Below are positions 20,863 through 30,797 of a stretch of 64,000 nt of DNA, one piece after another (position 1 is the stretch's first letter; each line of letters starts with the position of its first letter). Both the position numbers and the translations under genes were made by a program. Below the pieces are notes generated by a model. That model saw only the letters and a program-made list of their open reading frames with translations. It was not told the DNA's origin and did not search any database. Origin of the DNA: Euborellia annulipes (Eukaryota > Arthropoda > Insecta > Dermaptera > Anisolabididae); the NCBI GenBank assembly GCA_023213315.1, contig JAKCPI010015154.1, positions 1-64,000 on the forward strand. Reading direction: 5' to 3'.

Positions 20863-21121
20863 TATGGACCCTGCCTGTTACGCATTAGTGTGTCAAGGGC
20901 CAAAAAATTAAAAATTGAGTTAAGCACGGAATATTGTTTCAAATGCTTTAATTAATAGTATTTTTTTATGAAATATATCCTAAAAAATTTATATTTAATG
21001 TTACTTGCACAATTGACAAAAAAAATTATATATAATCCAATGAAAACAAAAAACTTTAATGTTAATTTTCTCAAAACTCGGTAGCTGGCGCTTGACATAC
21101 TAATGCCTAACAGGGTCCATA
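20863..21121. mobile_element. TA-flanked MITE
   Basis: Ends read TATGGACCCTG...TGTTACGCATTAGTGTGTCA and its inverted counterpart TGACATACTAATGCCTAACA...CAGGGTCCATA, with TA on both sides. Termini pair over ~38 nt with a few mismatches. Tc1/mariner-type by duplication. Confidence 0.7.
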
Positions 21122-21139
21122 TAGGCGTGGGCGGCCTGG

Positions 21140-21280
21140 GAACGGAGAAGAGTTAATTACTCGGTATTTTTTTATTTATTCTATTAGGGATTTTCTTTCT
21201 GCACAAATTGACATCACATCTAGTCTGATCTGATAAGTCGTTCGGATAATGTCCTCGTAAATTGGATGGGGATTTCAAAA
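21140..21280 (+). repeat. Repeat shared with 41045-41160
   Basis: TTAATTACTCGG(T/G)ATTTTTTTAT and AGTCTGATC(T/G)GAT blocks are shared. Non-coding. Confidence 0.6.
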
Positions 21281-22200
21281 AAAAATAGTTTCATTTTTGT
21301 GTCAAAGTTGTATCATGGCTAAAAGTTAAAATTAAAAAAAAAAAAAAAAACACGCCATTTTTTTCAAGGATGTTATGATCCTATATACAGTAGGTCTTGA
21401 TTTTTTTTTCCTACCATCACCCCCAAAACATATCGAAAATTCAAATCAATCGATTCAGCCGTTCCTGAGAAAATTTTTTTTCTGATTTTTACATTTTTTC
21501 CTTTTTCTCAAAAACCAATTGAGATAGCGATCTGAAACTTTCAGGATGTTATTATTTTATTAGTACCTACAAAACGCTTAAGTATCGTTGAAATATTCTC
21601 CAAGGGCAAATTCACCATACTTATACCCCTAGGGCCTTTGTTATAAAATTACATAAAAACTAAATTCTATAAAATTTATAAACTACTGTATGCACTTAGC
21701 GTCAATGAAAACCTCACATTTGTTTCTTCTTAAGACCTGTTCTAATCTACCTTAATGATATTCTAATTTACGAAATATTTAATATGAAATAACATTTCTG
21801 AAAAAATATAACACAAATACAAATCATTTTAAACAAATTAACTCTAGAAAAATATGTTGATTTTCAATTCGAGTGACAAATAATAATAATAAGTAATAAT
21901 CTCGATGTAATTTTGGATATTAATTAATAAAAAAATTTCGACATTTTTGTCTTTGTTATGTTTAAATTTTATTTATTTATTAAAATGATATGGATTTGGG
22001 TTTAATTTACTTAGAAATGTGTAAGATATTTCATATTAAATGTTCTTAAATAAGAGTATCATTAAGATAGAGTAGAGGAGGTCTTTTTAAGAAGAAACAA
22101 AGTGTTACGTTTTCATTGACGCTCAGTGTAAATATATATTTATACATGTTCAAGATTTTTACTACTATTATATACATAGACGCCGGAACTTGTACCCCGC
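21281..22200. other. No gene seen
   Basis: AT-rich. 21290-21640 has the style of an old interspersed repeat (AAAAACCAATTGAGATAGCG) but no second copy is in the window. Confidence 0.4.
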
Positions 22201-22204
22201 AAGG

Positions 22205-22310
22205 CAGTGGCGTAACCAGGGGGGCGAGGGGGGGCTCGAGCCCCCCCCCCCGCCCCAGGCGCATCGAGCCCTTGGCGCCCCCGAAACCGGCATAGGCGCC
22301 CTACGGCCTC
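22205..22310 (+). repeat. One end of a CAGTGGCGTAACCAGG repeat
   Basis: A hAT-style terminus followed by G- and C-runs and GGCGCCCCCGAAACCGGCAT. The opposite end is not seen. Confidence 0.5.
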
Positions 22311-22584
22311 TAAGATATAGCCCAGCGAATGTGATTTTATCATATTCTTTTCATCGATTGTCTTAAAAAATTGATTGTTTTCTTTTAAAATTATATTACA
22401 ACTTGAATTCTACTATTTTAAATGAATTTAATTCCAAAAATAATAAATAACGTATATAGAGGCTTTATAATTAAAATTTTTTTTATTTTGCAATATATAA
22501 GCCTTAATTTGATGTTTTATGGCTGTGGAGATTTACTCAGGATTCGTATAAACCTTAATATTTAATTTTTTTGGAATTCAAAAT

Positions 22585-22745
22585 TTTTTTAAGCATGAAG
22601 GAATTGAGCTATGAGACTGAAATGTTATATTTAAGTTAAACACCCCCCGGGACCGTGAAAATAAGCTTTTAATCAAAATCGGCCAAAAAGTACTAGTATT
22701 TTACTGATGTAGTTTTTCAGTTTTTTTCGATTTTCTCAAAATGAA
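22585..22745 (+). repeat. ~690-bp family, middle fragment
   Basis: AAGCATGAAGGAATTGAGCT through CACCCCCCGGGACCGTG to TTTTTTTCGATTTTCTCAAA, then cut by the GCCCG-rich block. Confidence 0.75.
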
Positions 22746-23015
22746 AGGGCTTTTACCATTCTTCAGGCCCGCCCGAGCCCGCCCGGAATTTTTTCAAACC
22801 CGCCCATTCCCGCCCGAGATTCAGTGAATGAATGAACGAATGTCTAGCAATTTTTAAATAAAATTTCATTTGCATGCCCGTCCGCCCGAACCCGTTTATT
22901 TAGACTTGCTACCCGCCCGTACCCGCCCGTAATTTTTTCATGGCCTCTAAAGCCCGCCCGGCCCGCGGACCGGGCGGGTAACGGGCCTACGGGCTAACCC
23001 GTACCCGTGCAGGGC
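22746..23015. repeat. GCCCGCCC-rich repeat block
   Basis: More than ten GCCCG/CGGGC words in a ~270-nt stretch, ending TACCCGTGCAGGGCTCTA, a sequence style seen at hAT MITE ends. It interrupts a ~690-family copy, so it behaves as an insertion, but no clear duplication is visible. Confidence 0.55.
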
Positions 23016-23025
23016 TCTAATCGGG

Positions 23026-23080
23026 GGCTCGGATCCCAGGCAGTCCGATGATTTTATTTAAGCCATTTGGATACCAAATG
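23026..23080 (+). repeat. SINE-A fragment
   Basis: CGGATCCCAGGCAGTCCGAT, then TTTATTTAAGCCATTTGGAT. Head missing. Confidence 0.75.
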
Positions 23081-23084
23081 TCAA

Positions 23085-23375
23085 AGTCAAAGTCTTATAT
23101 GGCGATTGCTTAAAAACCAAAGCAGCTAGAGAGATGAAATTTGGTATATGCTCTTTACACTAAAATTGTAGATTTCTATCAACTTTTGGAGTAAATACGT
23201 CACTTGGAAGTAGTACTTTTCCTAATAAGTTTTTTTTCAGAAATTTCGAAATTTTCAATTTCTTTGTTATATTATGATAAAATACTCAATTTTAAAAAGT
23301 TTTTATTCTTTGATATTTTTCCGAAAACTGAATAGTTTTTGAAATAATCACAGAAGAAAACGACATTTTTCTTAA
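23085..23375 (-). repeat. Dispersed repeat 'R2'
   Basis: GATTGCTTAAAAACCAAAGC, AAATTTGGTATATGCTC, CACTAAAATTGTAGATTTCT and AAGTAGTACTTT are shared with copies at 29470-29835 and 33005-33310 (opposite orientation) and 45375-45750 and 55500-55960 (same). No ORF is conserved. Confidence 0.75.
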
Positions 23376-23472
23376 AAGCAAAGAAAAATCAAAACAAAAT
23401 CATACAGGTGTCATTAAAAAACATGTAAATATAAACAAATTCGCTGAGGAAATTACAGGATGGAAGAAATTT

Positions 23473-23660
23473 GCCCGCCGAAGGCGGGCAATTGCTCGCC
23501 GAAGGCGAGCAAGGGGGTCCAGGGGGCGGAGCCCCCTGGAAAATCGGCGCCCTAGTTGAGCTTCGCCCCCCCGCCCTCAAAGGCTGGTTACGCCGCTGCC
23601 GCAAGGGTACATTGCCCCCCTGGCATCCTATAGGGGGGGGGGCAGAGGGGGGCAATATGT
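23473..23660. repeat. Cluster of perfect GC palindromes
   Basis: Three perfect hairpins in series: GCCCGCCGAAGGCGGGC (23473-23489), GCTCGCCGAAGGCGAGC (23494-23510) and a CCAGGGGGC/GCCCCCTGG pair (23519-23539). A G/C homopolymer zone follows (23620-23660). The 84-88-residue frames through it are composition artefacts. Confidence 0.8.
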
Positions 23661-24061
23661 CTTCTTTTATTTCATTTATTTTTAAAAATGATATATTTTT
23701 ACTTTTGAAAAATAAAATCTTCTAAATTATAAAAAAATTAAAAGAGTAAGAAATTCATTTTTTTCCAAATTTTTTGATAAAATCACTAGCAAATTTTTTA
23801 AAATTTTAATTTTATTAAAATTGTGATTTTATTTAAAAATTTTAGTTTTATAGTAGATTTGTTTTATACTATTTGAACATATTAAATTATTTTAATTTTC
23901 TAAAAAAAATTTTTTTGCCCCCCCCCCTCTGATTCAAATTCGTTCCGGCGCCCCTGATTATATAGAATCACCAGAAAATTTAAATTTATTGTAGTATTTG
24001 ATTTGTCTATTTTGGCTTTGTGATCTTATAGGAGCTCATTAAAACTCCGATAAGAAATTTC

Positions 24062-24259
24062 GAGAAGCGAGATTTAGATGAGCTTGAATATCAGCCCTTG
24101 GTGCCAAACTTGATCGAATGCTTGTTTAACATCCCTGTGGCTTTGCTTTGCTCGTTCCAGAGAGGAGATTATTCTCTTAAAAAAGATACTGCTGAGGTTC
24201 GCTGAACAAAAACCTCTCTTCTTTTTTCCTTGTAATTCCTCCCCGAGAAGAAGGACCAC
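24062..24259 (-). pseudogene. LINE reverse transcriptase fragment
   Basis: On the minus strand one frame reads DVKQAFDQVWHQGLIFKLI (24133 to about 24077). This matches RT motif A of Jockey/CR1-type non-LTR retrotransposons (DVxxAFDxVWHxGL), including the second-shell F and the catalytic D. The frame stops right after FKLI, with in-frame stops further on, so only ~60 residues survive. No other LINE domain is visible nearby. Confidence 0.65.
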
Positions 24260-24889
24260 TATAAAAATTTACGTTCCATGACGGGACTTCCGATTTATAA
24301 GGAACCCTTTGGGCTCTAGTAAAGGGAGAGGGCAAATGGCCAATGACCCTCTCCTTGTTACCATCCTTCTCAATAGTTAATTGCTTTTGAGAGTGAAATT
24401 GGAATTGTACACAAAAAATCTTGTAATTATGAGATTAGATTTGAAAATAAAAAGAATTGTTTTGTTTATATGAATGTATTTATTTATATGGCATATATAG
24501 CACATTTTTCTTTCAGCAAGAGAGTATATTTTTTCCCGCCTATATATTAACTATATATTATTTATATATAATTAGCATTAAAAAAAAGAAATGCTTTTGG
24601 GAACAAAAAACATCGACTCAAAGAGCACAAAAGAAAAACCAAACAAGTATTAACATGAGAGAATACATAGGCGTAGCCAGAAATTTTTGATGGGGGGTTC
24701 AAGAAAATTTTTTCAAACATTTGAAAAATTTAAGATTATTTTAGGGTATTATAAATCATTTTTTTTTTTTTTTTTTTTTTTTTTGCCTAGGGTAAATTAT
24801 TATATTCTATTTCGTTGATAGTTTGGGCTGGAGGGTGAAATTAATAAATAGGAGAAGAAAACCAGCGCCTCTTTTTCCATCATACACAC

Positions 24890-24928
24890 TATTTATTTGC
24901 AAATATTTCGGACGCCACCCATCATCAG
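24890..24928 (-). ncRNA. Hammerhead-ribozyme-like motif, left arm
   Basis: Minus strand: CUGAUGA, UGGGUGGCGUCC, GAAA, then UAUUUGCAAAUA. Both core halves are canonical and stem II closes with GG/CC. Confidence 0.6.
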
Positions 24929-25114
24929 TGCAGCAACTATATAAAGATAACAATATACAATATAAAATAAAATGGCAAGCATTTATACAGAGGCAAAAAT
25001 ATAGACGACATCCACCACCAAAACTATGGAAGCCAGATTTTAAAAATATTTTCTGTATAATAATTTTATTTTATTTTATATTTTATATTGTTGTGTATTT
25101 ATGTAGTTGCTGCA

Positions 25115-25146
25115 CTGATGATGGGTCCGAAATATTTGCAAATAAA
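25115..25146 (+). ncRNA. Hammerhead-ribozyme-like motif, right arm
   Basis: CUGAUGA, UGGGUCC, GAAA, UAUUUGCAAAUA: same layout as the left-arm copy with five bases fewer in stem-loop II. Confidence 0.6.
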
Positions 25147-25341
25147 TAGTGTGTATGGTGGAAAAAGAGGCGCTGGTTTTCTTCTCCTATTTATTATTAT
25201 ATTTTTTTTACTTTCTATTACCCTATATGAAATATTAATTTGTATTATATGGCTTAAATATCTAGTCATCGTTTGGGTCCCATGGGGGGGTTGAAGGTTG
25301 AACTCCTAACCCCCCCCCCTGGCTACGCCTATGAGAGAATA

Positions 25342-25510
25342 TATACATACCATAAATTGTTCTACCTGCTTAGAAGTCTTTGTACCATTTATAAACTGCG
25401 TCATAGTCAATTCACCAAAAGCCTTATCCAACATTCTGAACGTTTCTGCAGCCGAAATTTCAATCGGCAAACAAAATTTAATGGCATATAACGTGAATCG
25501 CTTCGCTCTT
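25342..25510 (-). pseudogene. Mariner-type helix-turn-helix remnant
   Basis: One minus-strand frame reads YAIKFCLPIEISAAETFRML, then DKAFGELTMTQ, then a decayed FINGTKTSKQVEQF. It follows the Mos1-type HTH pattern (IKFCFKLGKTAxETxxMLxxAFG, then WxKRFKxGR). The left side is cut by the hAT duplication at 25334-25341. Only DNA-binding sequence remains. Confidence 0.6.
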
Positions 25511-25626
25511 TGAAGGCGCTACCAGAAAACGTCTTTTTGGTATGCTTCGAGGACAACAAACGTTGGCATAAGTGCATTTTATTGGAGGGTAACTTTAAAG
25601 AGGATGAAATTGATTTAGAAGATTAA
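25492..25626 (+). pseudogene. Mariner-type transposase C-terminal remnant
   Basis: The plus-strand frame, preceded by a stop, reads LKALPENVFLVCFEDNKRWH, then KCILLEGNFKEDEIDLED and stop. It resembles the mariner-type C-terminus (LPxxxFxxCFExWKxRWxKCIxxxGxYFEGD). It abuts the HTH remnant in the opposite orientation, so the two halves are head to head rather than in a single gene. Confidence 0.5.
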
Positions 25627-25639
25627 ATATAGATTTTCC

Positions 25640-26270
25640 ATTTTATAACAAAAGTCACCTTACTTTTTGGGCAGGCACACTGGTATAAATTAATTTCACC
25701 TGTTTTCATTTGAATATGCAGTAGGAATAAAGTCGGAAATGTCAAAAAGTTGATTTCCTTAATTTAAATATTATATGTGAAAAACCTACTTTTGTTTCTA
25801 TTTTAAGAGCCACCCCCCTTCCCCCCGCCTTCCCGCCCTCATTAAACTTCATTTCTAATTGAAGATTTAAATCATTTCGTGATCTAATATTCGAATTGAT
25901 TTGGATTTCTTAGCGGAAAGAGGTCTCAACGAATGTCAGGTGTTATATAAGTGTAACGCATTCCACTTGATGGTATCAATTATAACTTCTTCACGCCCAA
26001 AGACAGTTATTGCCCCTTAAACAAGTGGCGTTGCGATATAAGAGGAAATTAGATTTTTCTTTCTTTATTCAATTAGAATTCTAACACGCTAGTTGAAATA
26101 AAAATAGAAAAATAATAAAAACGAAATCAATTTCTAGAAATCCAGAATGAAATAGATTTTTTTTTTTTTAGTTATAGCTTAAAGATATATTTTAACGAAA
26201 TGATATCCACATAACAAAAATAATTTTATTTTATATTATTATAAACAAAAAAAAATAATGCTATTTTTAC
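25640..26270. other. No gene seen
   Basis: AT-rich spacer with a C-rich patch at 25808-25835. Confidence 0.4.
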
Positions 26271-26271
26271 T

Positions 26272-26320
26272 TTCTCGTACCCTATATATGAAATATATAG
26301 AGAGAGAAAGTATTTTTGAA
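26272..26320 (+). repeat. Start hairpin of the ~690-bp family
   Basis: TACTTTCTCGTACCC/GAGAGAGAAAGTA around ATATATGAAATATAT, without the family body. A similar solo hairpin is at 49258-49300. Confidence 0.6.
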
Positions 26321-26827
26321 TCGAACATGGCCTTTAAAACTCAAAAAAGTGAATTAAGGCACCATCAATTTTTGGGAACCGAATATATAAAATCTCTCTT
26401 CCTGATTTTAACCAAATAATATAGATTAACAAAATTGTTCTATGGTATTTATCATTTTGATACCCAACATCTCGGCAAAATTTATTTAATAGATAAAATT
26501 AAATATCTGACTATCCTTTTGAAATAATCCTAGGATAAAGATTTTTAGGGTAAAAAGTTCATCCAGTATAAAAAAAAAAACTCAATTTTTCTAGCGACTT
26601 TTTAGGTTGAAGCAACATCCTTTTTCAAGACAAAAAAATTCCTAAAAAAAGTTATTGTGATTGATCTTTTATGTAGGTCTGTCTATATGGCAGGGGTTTG
26701 AAAAGAGAGGAACAGATTTCATTAACTCTTAGATTATTGGTTGGTTCCTTGTCTTTTAATTTATTTAATAATGAAGAAATTATTTTTATATGGTAAGTCA
26801 ATTTTCAGGCAAACACTTCCTTCTGTT

Positions 26828-27172
26828 TAATAGGAAAGAGGATGTAGCCAAATAATTAAGCCTCTATTTAAGGTAATAAACACTCTTTATTGGATTTAAA
26901 ATACCATGAAGGTCAAGCTTATAATAATTACCAAGATTATAAGCTTGACCTTCATGGTATCACTAGTTGGTATTTTAAAAATTATTACATTCATTGGACA
27001 AAAAATGCAAACAACTTGTATTATTACTCTATTTATGTATATAAAATTTAAATGTGCTCTTTGAAGGCTGAAGATGGCAGAGTTGATCCCAGCCGAAACG
27101 TCCCAATAAAGAGTGTTTATTACTAAATAGAGGCTCAATTATTTGGCTGCATCCTCTTTCCTATTAAACATA
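26828..27172. mobile_element. Penelope-type foldback with ribozyme-like motif
   Basis: Outer arms 26828-26900 and 27104-27172 are inverted (AGCCTCTATTTA, GTAATAAACACTCTTTATTG). Inside lies a perfect 25-bp hairpin (26901-26925 with 26936-26960, loop of 10). A hammerhead-like motif precedes the right arm. Confidence 0.75.
27068..27102 (+). ncRNA. Hammerhead-ribozyme-like motif
   Basis: CUGAAGA, then UGGC-13 nt-GCC, then GAAACGUC. Core halves fit CUGANGA/GAAAC and stem II pairs GGC with GCC. Confidence 0.6.
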
Positions 27173-27179
27173 TTAGCTA

Positions 27180-27994
27180 CAGCCACGTTCTACTCTTCAA
27201 ACACTTCCTTCGTCACAACTGTTATATTCCTAACAAAACAAGTTCTGAAAAAGAAAGCGTTTGTCTTCCGAATTTGAAAAATTACCTCCAAAATAAAAAT
27301 TATTTCTTCGTTTACAAATTATCGTTCAAGTGACTTGGATCAAATTTATTTAGTTATACAATATATTGAATTCTTAAAGAGCAAAAAGGATTAGAAAAAT
27401 GGAGATAGTCCAGGATCCCAGGCCCATTTTTACAAGTTATTACTATCAAGCTAATTTTCCGTGAGTAGCTTCATTTTGATGAGATGACAATTCTTTTCTC
27501 TTACAACAATTATTGATTGTGGTAGCTAACAAGAGTAGCAGGGATATAATATTTCAATTTGACGATTCTCAAAAATTTATGGGGTTTTTCATTAAACCTT
27601 AAGAAAATTATTAACATTATTGAAAAAAAAATAGTAAAAATAAAGAGTACAAAATTTCATCAATTTGGAGTTATTGGATAACTCATATTTTTTTATCATT
27701 TATTCATACCTGCTGGGTCATCATGCCATCTTACAATATTTGTTAGGTAGGAGAGAGGGGGGAATTGGGGCATTCGGATTATTGCTCTTCTTAAACTTCC
27801 CCTTTTTTTTTAAAAAAATTTTTCTTTTTAAAATGGGTGTTATTCCCCCCCCGCCAAAAAACAAAACAACCATATTTTTTGTAGAGAAAAAATCGAATGT
27901 CCCCTGCGTCCTCTCTCTCCCTCTTCCCCCCCCCCCCTACATAAATAATGTAGATCTATTTTGTAAATTTTTCCCCCTTCCTTTTTTGCTCCCG
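27180..27994. other. No gene seen
   Basis: AT-rich, with C- and T-runs at 27846-27853 and 27920-27940. The 114-residue frame at 27665-28009 is homopolymer driven. Confidence 0.4.
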
Positions 27995-28247
27995 TTGTCT
28001 AAGACCTGACATCTATTTTATATGCAAATCTCGGCTTTTCACTTTGGAACCGTTCATGACAGGCAATCACTAAACCCACATCGATAATGACTGGTTGGTG
28101 ATAAGAGCGACTTTCATTTTGAGCCCCCGGAAAAAAATAACTATGATTAAACGCCATTGGGGCCTTAAAGGTTCGTGGCCAAGACACGTTACGAGAGCCA
28201 GAGCGCAAAGCATTATGCCGCGGCTGCGATTACCTTAATGCCTTAAA
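27995..28247. other. GC-richer single-copy block, possible conserved non-coding element
   Basis: Balanced composition in an AT-rich setting and no match to any repeat in the window. It contains TGATAAG (GATA-type), AATCACTAAACCCACATCGA and GATTAAACGCCATTGGGGCC. Minus-strand frames of 69 and ~50 residues cross it but none has a clear splice frame. Enhancer or exon cannot be decided by eye. Confidence 0.3.
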
Positions 28248-29080
28248 AATTTATACAATGGAAAAAAAAATAGAGGTGTGGTCAGCACACAAAAACGCGG
28301 GTTCCATATACACCAGTTTGCACACGTAAGCCCCTTTTTTTATATGAAATTAATATTTGCGAATATATTATACTAACGACTTGAGTTTGTAAGCTTGTTG
28401 ATTTTTACTTTCTCTTACCTTTATATATGTTAAAATATATAGAGAGAAAGTATTAAATTCATGTCGAAAATTCGATGTCAAGATTTTGATGGATATACAC
28501 GTTTTGAAGACCGCTGAATCCAAAAAAGTGGTTTTTCGCGACATGGTCTGTCTGGCTGTTTGTGTTTCTGTCTGCGTGTGTTCAATTTAAAGCATGAAAA
28601 AATTGAGCTAGGAGGTTGAAATTTTATATTTAAGTTCGGCCCCCCCCCCTAGGGCGTGAAAATAAGCTTTTAATCAAAATCGGCCAAAGAGTACTAGGTA
28701 CTTTACTGATGTACTTTTTCAGTTTTTTTCGATTTTCTCAAAATTCGCTCTAACGATTTTGATTAAAATTCAAAAATCAATTATTTTTTAGATGCTCTTT
28801 CAAATGTATATTCTCGTTTTGCTCTCAAAATTGTTTGAAGCACACTTTACTCTTGTACTCCATAGGAAAGATAGGAGAAATGGTTGCCATGGTAACAAAA
28901 TATAAATATTTTCCCATGCTTATAAATTTTACATCTGAATTCAAATATTCCCTACTGCCGGGAACTAAATACATGTCGACACAAAAAATCTGGTGTGACA
29001 AGCACAGTACACAACTTTCGATTACCGAAGGTAAGAGAAAGTTGTGTGCTGTGCGCCAGTCACACCAGATTTTTTTTTTT
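28248..29080. repeat. Left arm of an inverted duplication
   Basis: Reverse complement of ~30798-31602 with few differences. It comprises a unique 160-nt lead (GGTGTGGTCAGCACACAAAA, GCAAATATTAATTTCATATA on the other arm) and a full ~690-family element (28407-29075). Confidence 0.85.
28407..29080 (+). mobile_element. Full-length ~690-bp terminal-hairpin element
   Basis: Start hairpin TACTTTCTCTTACC/GAGAGAAAGTA, then GGTTTTTCGCGACATGGTCT, GGTTGCCATGGTAAC and the terminal hairpin AAAAAATCTGGTGTGACAAG/CAGTCACACCAGATTTTTT. Confidence 0.85.
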
Positions 29081-29149
29081 TTTTTTATATTCATCAAATT
29101 AGAAGAAAAAAACAAATTAAATAATTTATAAAATAAAATGAATATGAAA

Positions 29150-29835
29150 AAATTATTTTAATAGAGGAAATAAATATATTCTATTTTTTGATTGATTATT
29201 GAGGTGGGATTTATTTTTCTTCCTGAGACGGGTGTTAAAGTTAATTGAATTTTCAATTTATATTTCGGCCTCTAAGATCATTTGACTTTTGGGAAATTAA
29301 ATAAAATGGCTTCCAGCAGATGAGTGACTCAACACTCAGCGGGTCACCTATCCACGGTCCAGCAGTTCTTAGCCTTGCTTAACCCGAATTTTCTCGATTT
29401 TTTTTTCTGCCTTTTTCAGAAGAAAAGTTATTTTTTTTTATACTCAACAAATTAAAAAAAAATTATTTTAATAATTACCTTCGATAACTAAAAATCTATT
29501 GAGTTTTTGAAAAAATGTCAAAGAATAAAAACTTTTTAAAATAGAGTAATTTATCACAATATGATAAAAAAATTGAAAATTTCGAAATTTCTGAAAAATT
29601 AGGTAAAGTACTACTTCCAAGTGACGTATTTACTCCAAAAGTTGATAGAAATCTACAATTTTAGTGTAAAGACCATATACCAAATTTCATCGATCTAGCT
29701 GCTTTGATTTTTAAGCAATCGTGTTCACACACACACACAGACATAATGCCAAAAATGGTTTTTTGGACTCAGGGAGGTCTAAAACGTGGAGAAACATCAA
29801 AATCTCGAAGTCGAATTTTTTTACGATTACATTTC
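29150..29835 (+). repeat. Direct repeat copy 1 (with R2 at its end)
   Basis: GAGGAAATAAATATATTCTA, GATTGATTATTGAGGTGGGA, GGCTTCCAGCAGATGAGTGA and CTATCCACGGTCCAGCAGTT recur in the same order at 32660-33310. The last ~350 nt are an R2 copy. Confidence 0.8.
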
Positions 29836-29839
29836 GCTT

Positions 29840-30335
29840 TTCTCCTTGAAGATACCATCTCCTTTGTCCGTATTTTGAATTATTTATTTGCAGAGACCCT
29901 TCTCACAGATCTTTAGCAATAATGTATCAATGCAATATTCAATTCTTTCTCGTGTACTTTAGATTAATCGAGTGTATTTTTAATGGCGAAATGAGTCAAG
30001 TCACGGATAAATAATAAACAATAGTTATTTTTAAACACTTAATTTCAGTAAATGATTCTCATAATAGAATTTGAATTTAAATATCAAAATAATTAGTATA
30101 AAATTAGCTCGAATCTATTTTATTCTATTTAGATTTTATCTAAGAAAGAGAGAGGGGCCATTAAAAATGTTCTAAATTATTTGCAAAGAATCTTTTCGAT
30201 AAGTAAATCTGATATTTAAAAAAGGAAATAAACATTTATAATTTTAATAGAGGAATAAATAATTTGGAATCTTAATGAATTAAATTTATTCAGTAAAAAA
30301 TTTTTACTTTTTAAAGTGAAACTTTTATTTTATCC
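29840..30335. other. No gene seen
   Basis: AT-rich, single-copy looking. Confidence 0.4.
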
Positions 30336-30470
30336 TCTCAAATTGTTTGGCTCTTCTATCAGCATGTCGCGTTACAAGCCGTGACGTCAAGGGCCGTGAC
30401 TATACAAGTCATGACGTCACAATCCGTGACGACAAAAATAAGAAAATTGAAATTTAATACATATAATTTC
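30336..30470 (+). repeat. Repeat carrying a TGACGTCA array, copy 1
   Basis: Four tandem variants of CAAGCCGTGACGTCA, two with the perfect palindrome TGACGTCA (a CREB/ATF-type half-site pair). The whole unit recurs at 40058-40210. Confidence 0.75.
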
Positions 30471-30750
30471 TTTATAGTTTTTTTTTTCGATTCAAAGAGA
30501 AAAGACGCTGTTATTTAGTCTATTAGTGTCGAAATTATCAATATTTGTTTATATATCAAAATCAAAAGTTTATTTCGTATCTAAAGTTCACTAGTTCATA
30601 AATCGAAATAAATAAAAAAATTTTTAAAAGATCTTTATAGACTTCTTGGGTAATTAAAACAAATTTTAGTACAGGGTAGTAGTAAATCATCCCTTGAGGA
30701 GGTCGTGAGGATAAAAAACTTGAGCTTATAATTCTGAGTTTGAAGACAAA

Positions 30751-30797
30751 AAACCCAACTCTATTTGAGATAAGGCATCTCAAATAGAGTTGGGTTT
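30751..30797. repeat. Perfect 21-bp hairpin
   Basis: AAACCCAACTCTATTTGAGAT and its exact complement around AAGGC, immediately before the terminal hairpin of the next ~690-family copy. Confidence 0.85.

Larger units (their letters stand above)
24811..25196. mobile_element. Foldback with hammerhead-like arms nested in the hAT MITE
   Basis: ~100-nt arms share ATAGGAGAAGAAAACCAGCG and CACACTATTTATTTGCAAAT as inverted copies. The spacer contains CATTTATACAGAGGCAAAAA and no gene. It fits two Penelope-type terminal repeats tail to tail. Confidence 0.75.
24666..25333. mobile_element. hAT-type MITE, split by a foldback
   Basis: Ends CATAGGCGTAGCCAG and CTGGCTACGCCTATG; AGAGAATA duplicated on both sides (24658-24665, 25334-25341). 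Same family as 4453-4687. The interior is interrupted near 24811-25190. Confidence 0.88.

Noticed and set aside
23389..23725. Proline-rich 88-residue (-) and glycine-rich 84-residue (+) frames
   Set aside because: Both come from the G/C palindrome and homopolymer block; no codon structure.
28825..29131. Overlapping 96-98-residue frames on both strands
   Set aside because: Created by the symmetric terminal hairpin of the ~690-bp family.
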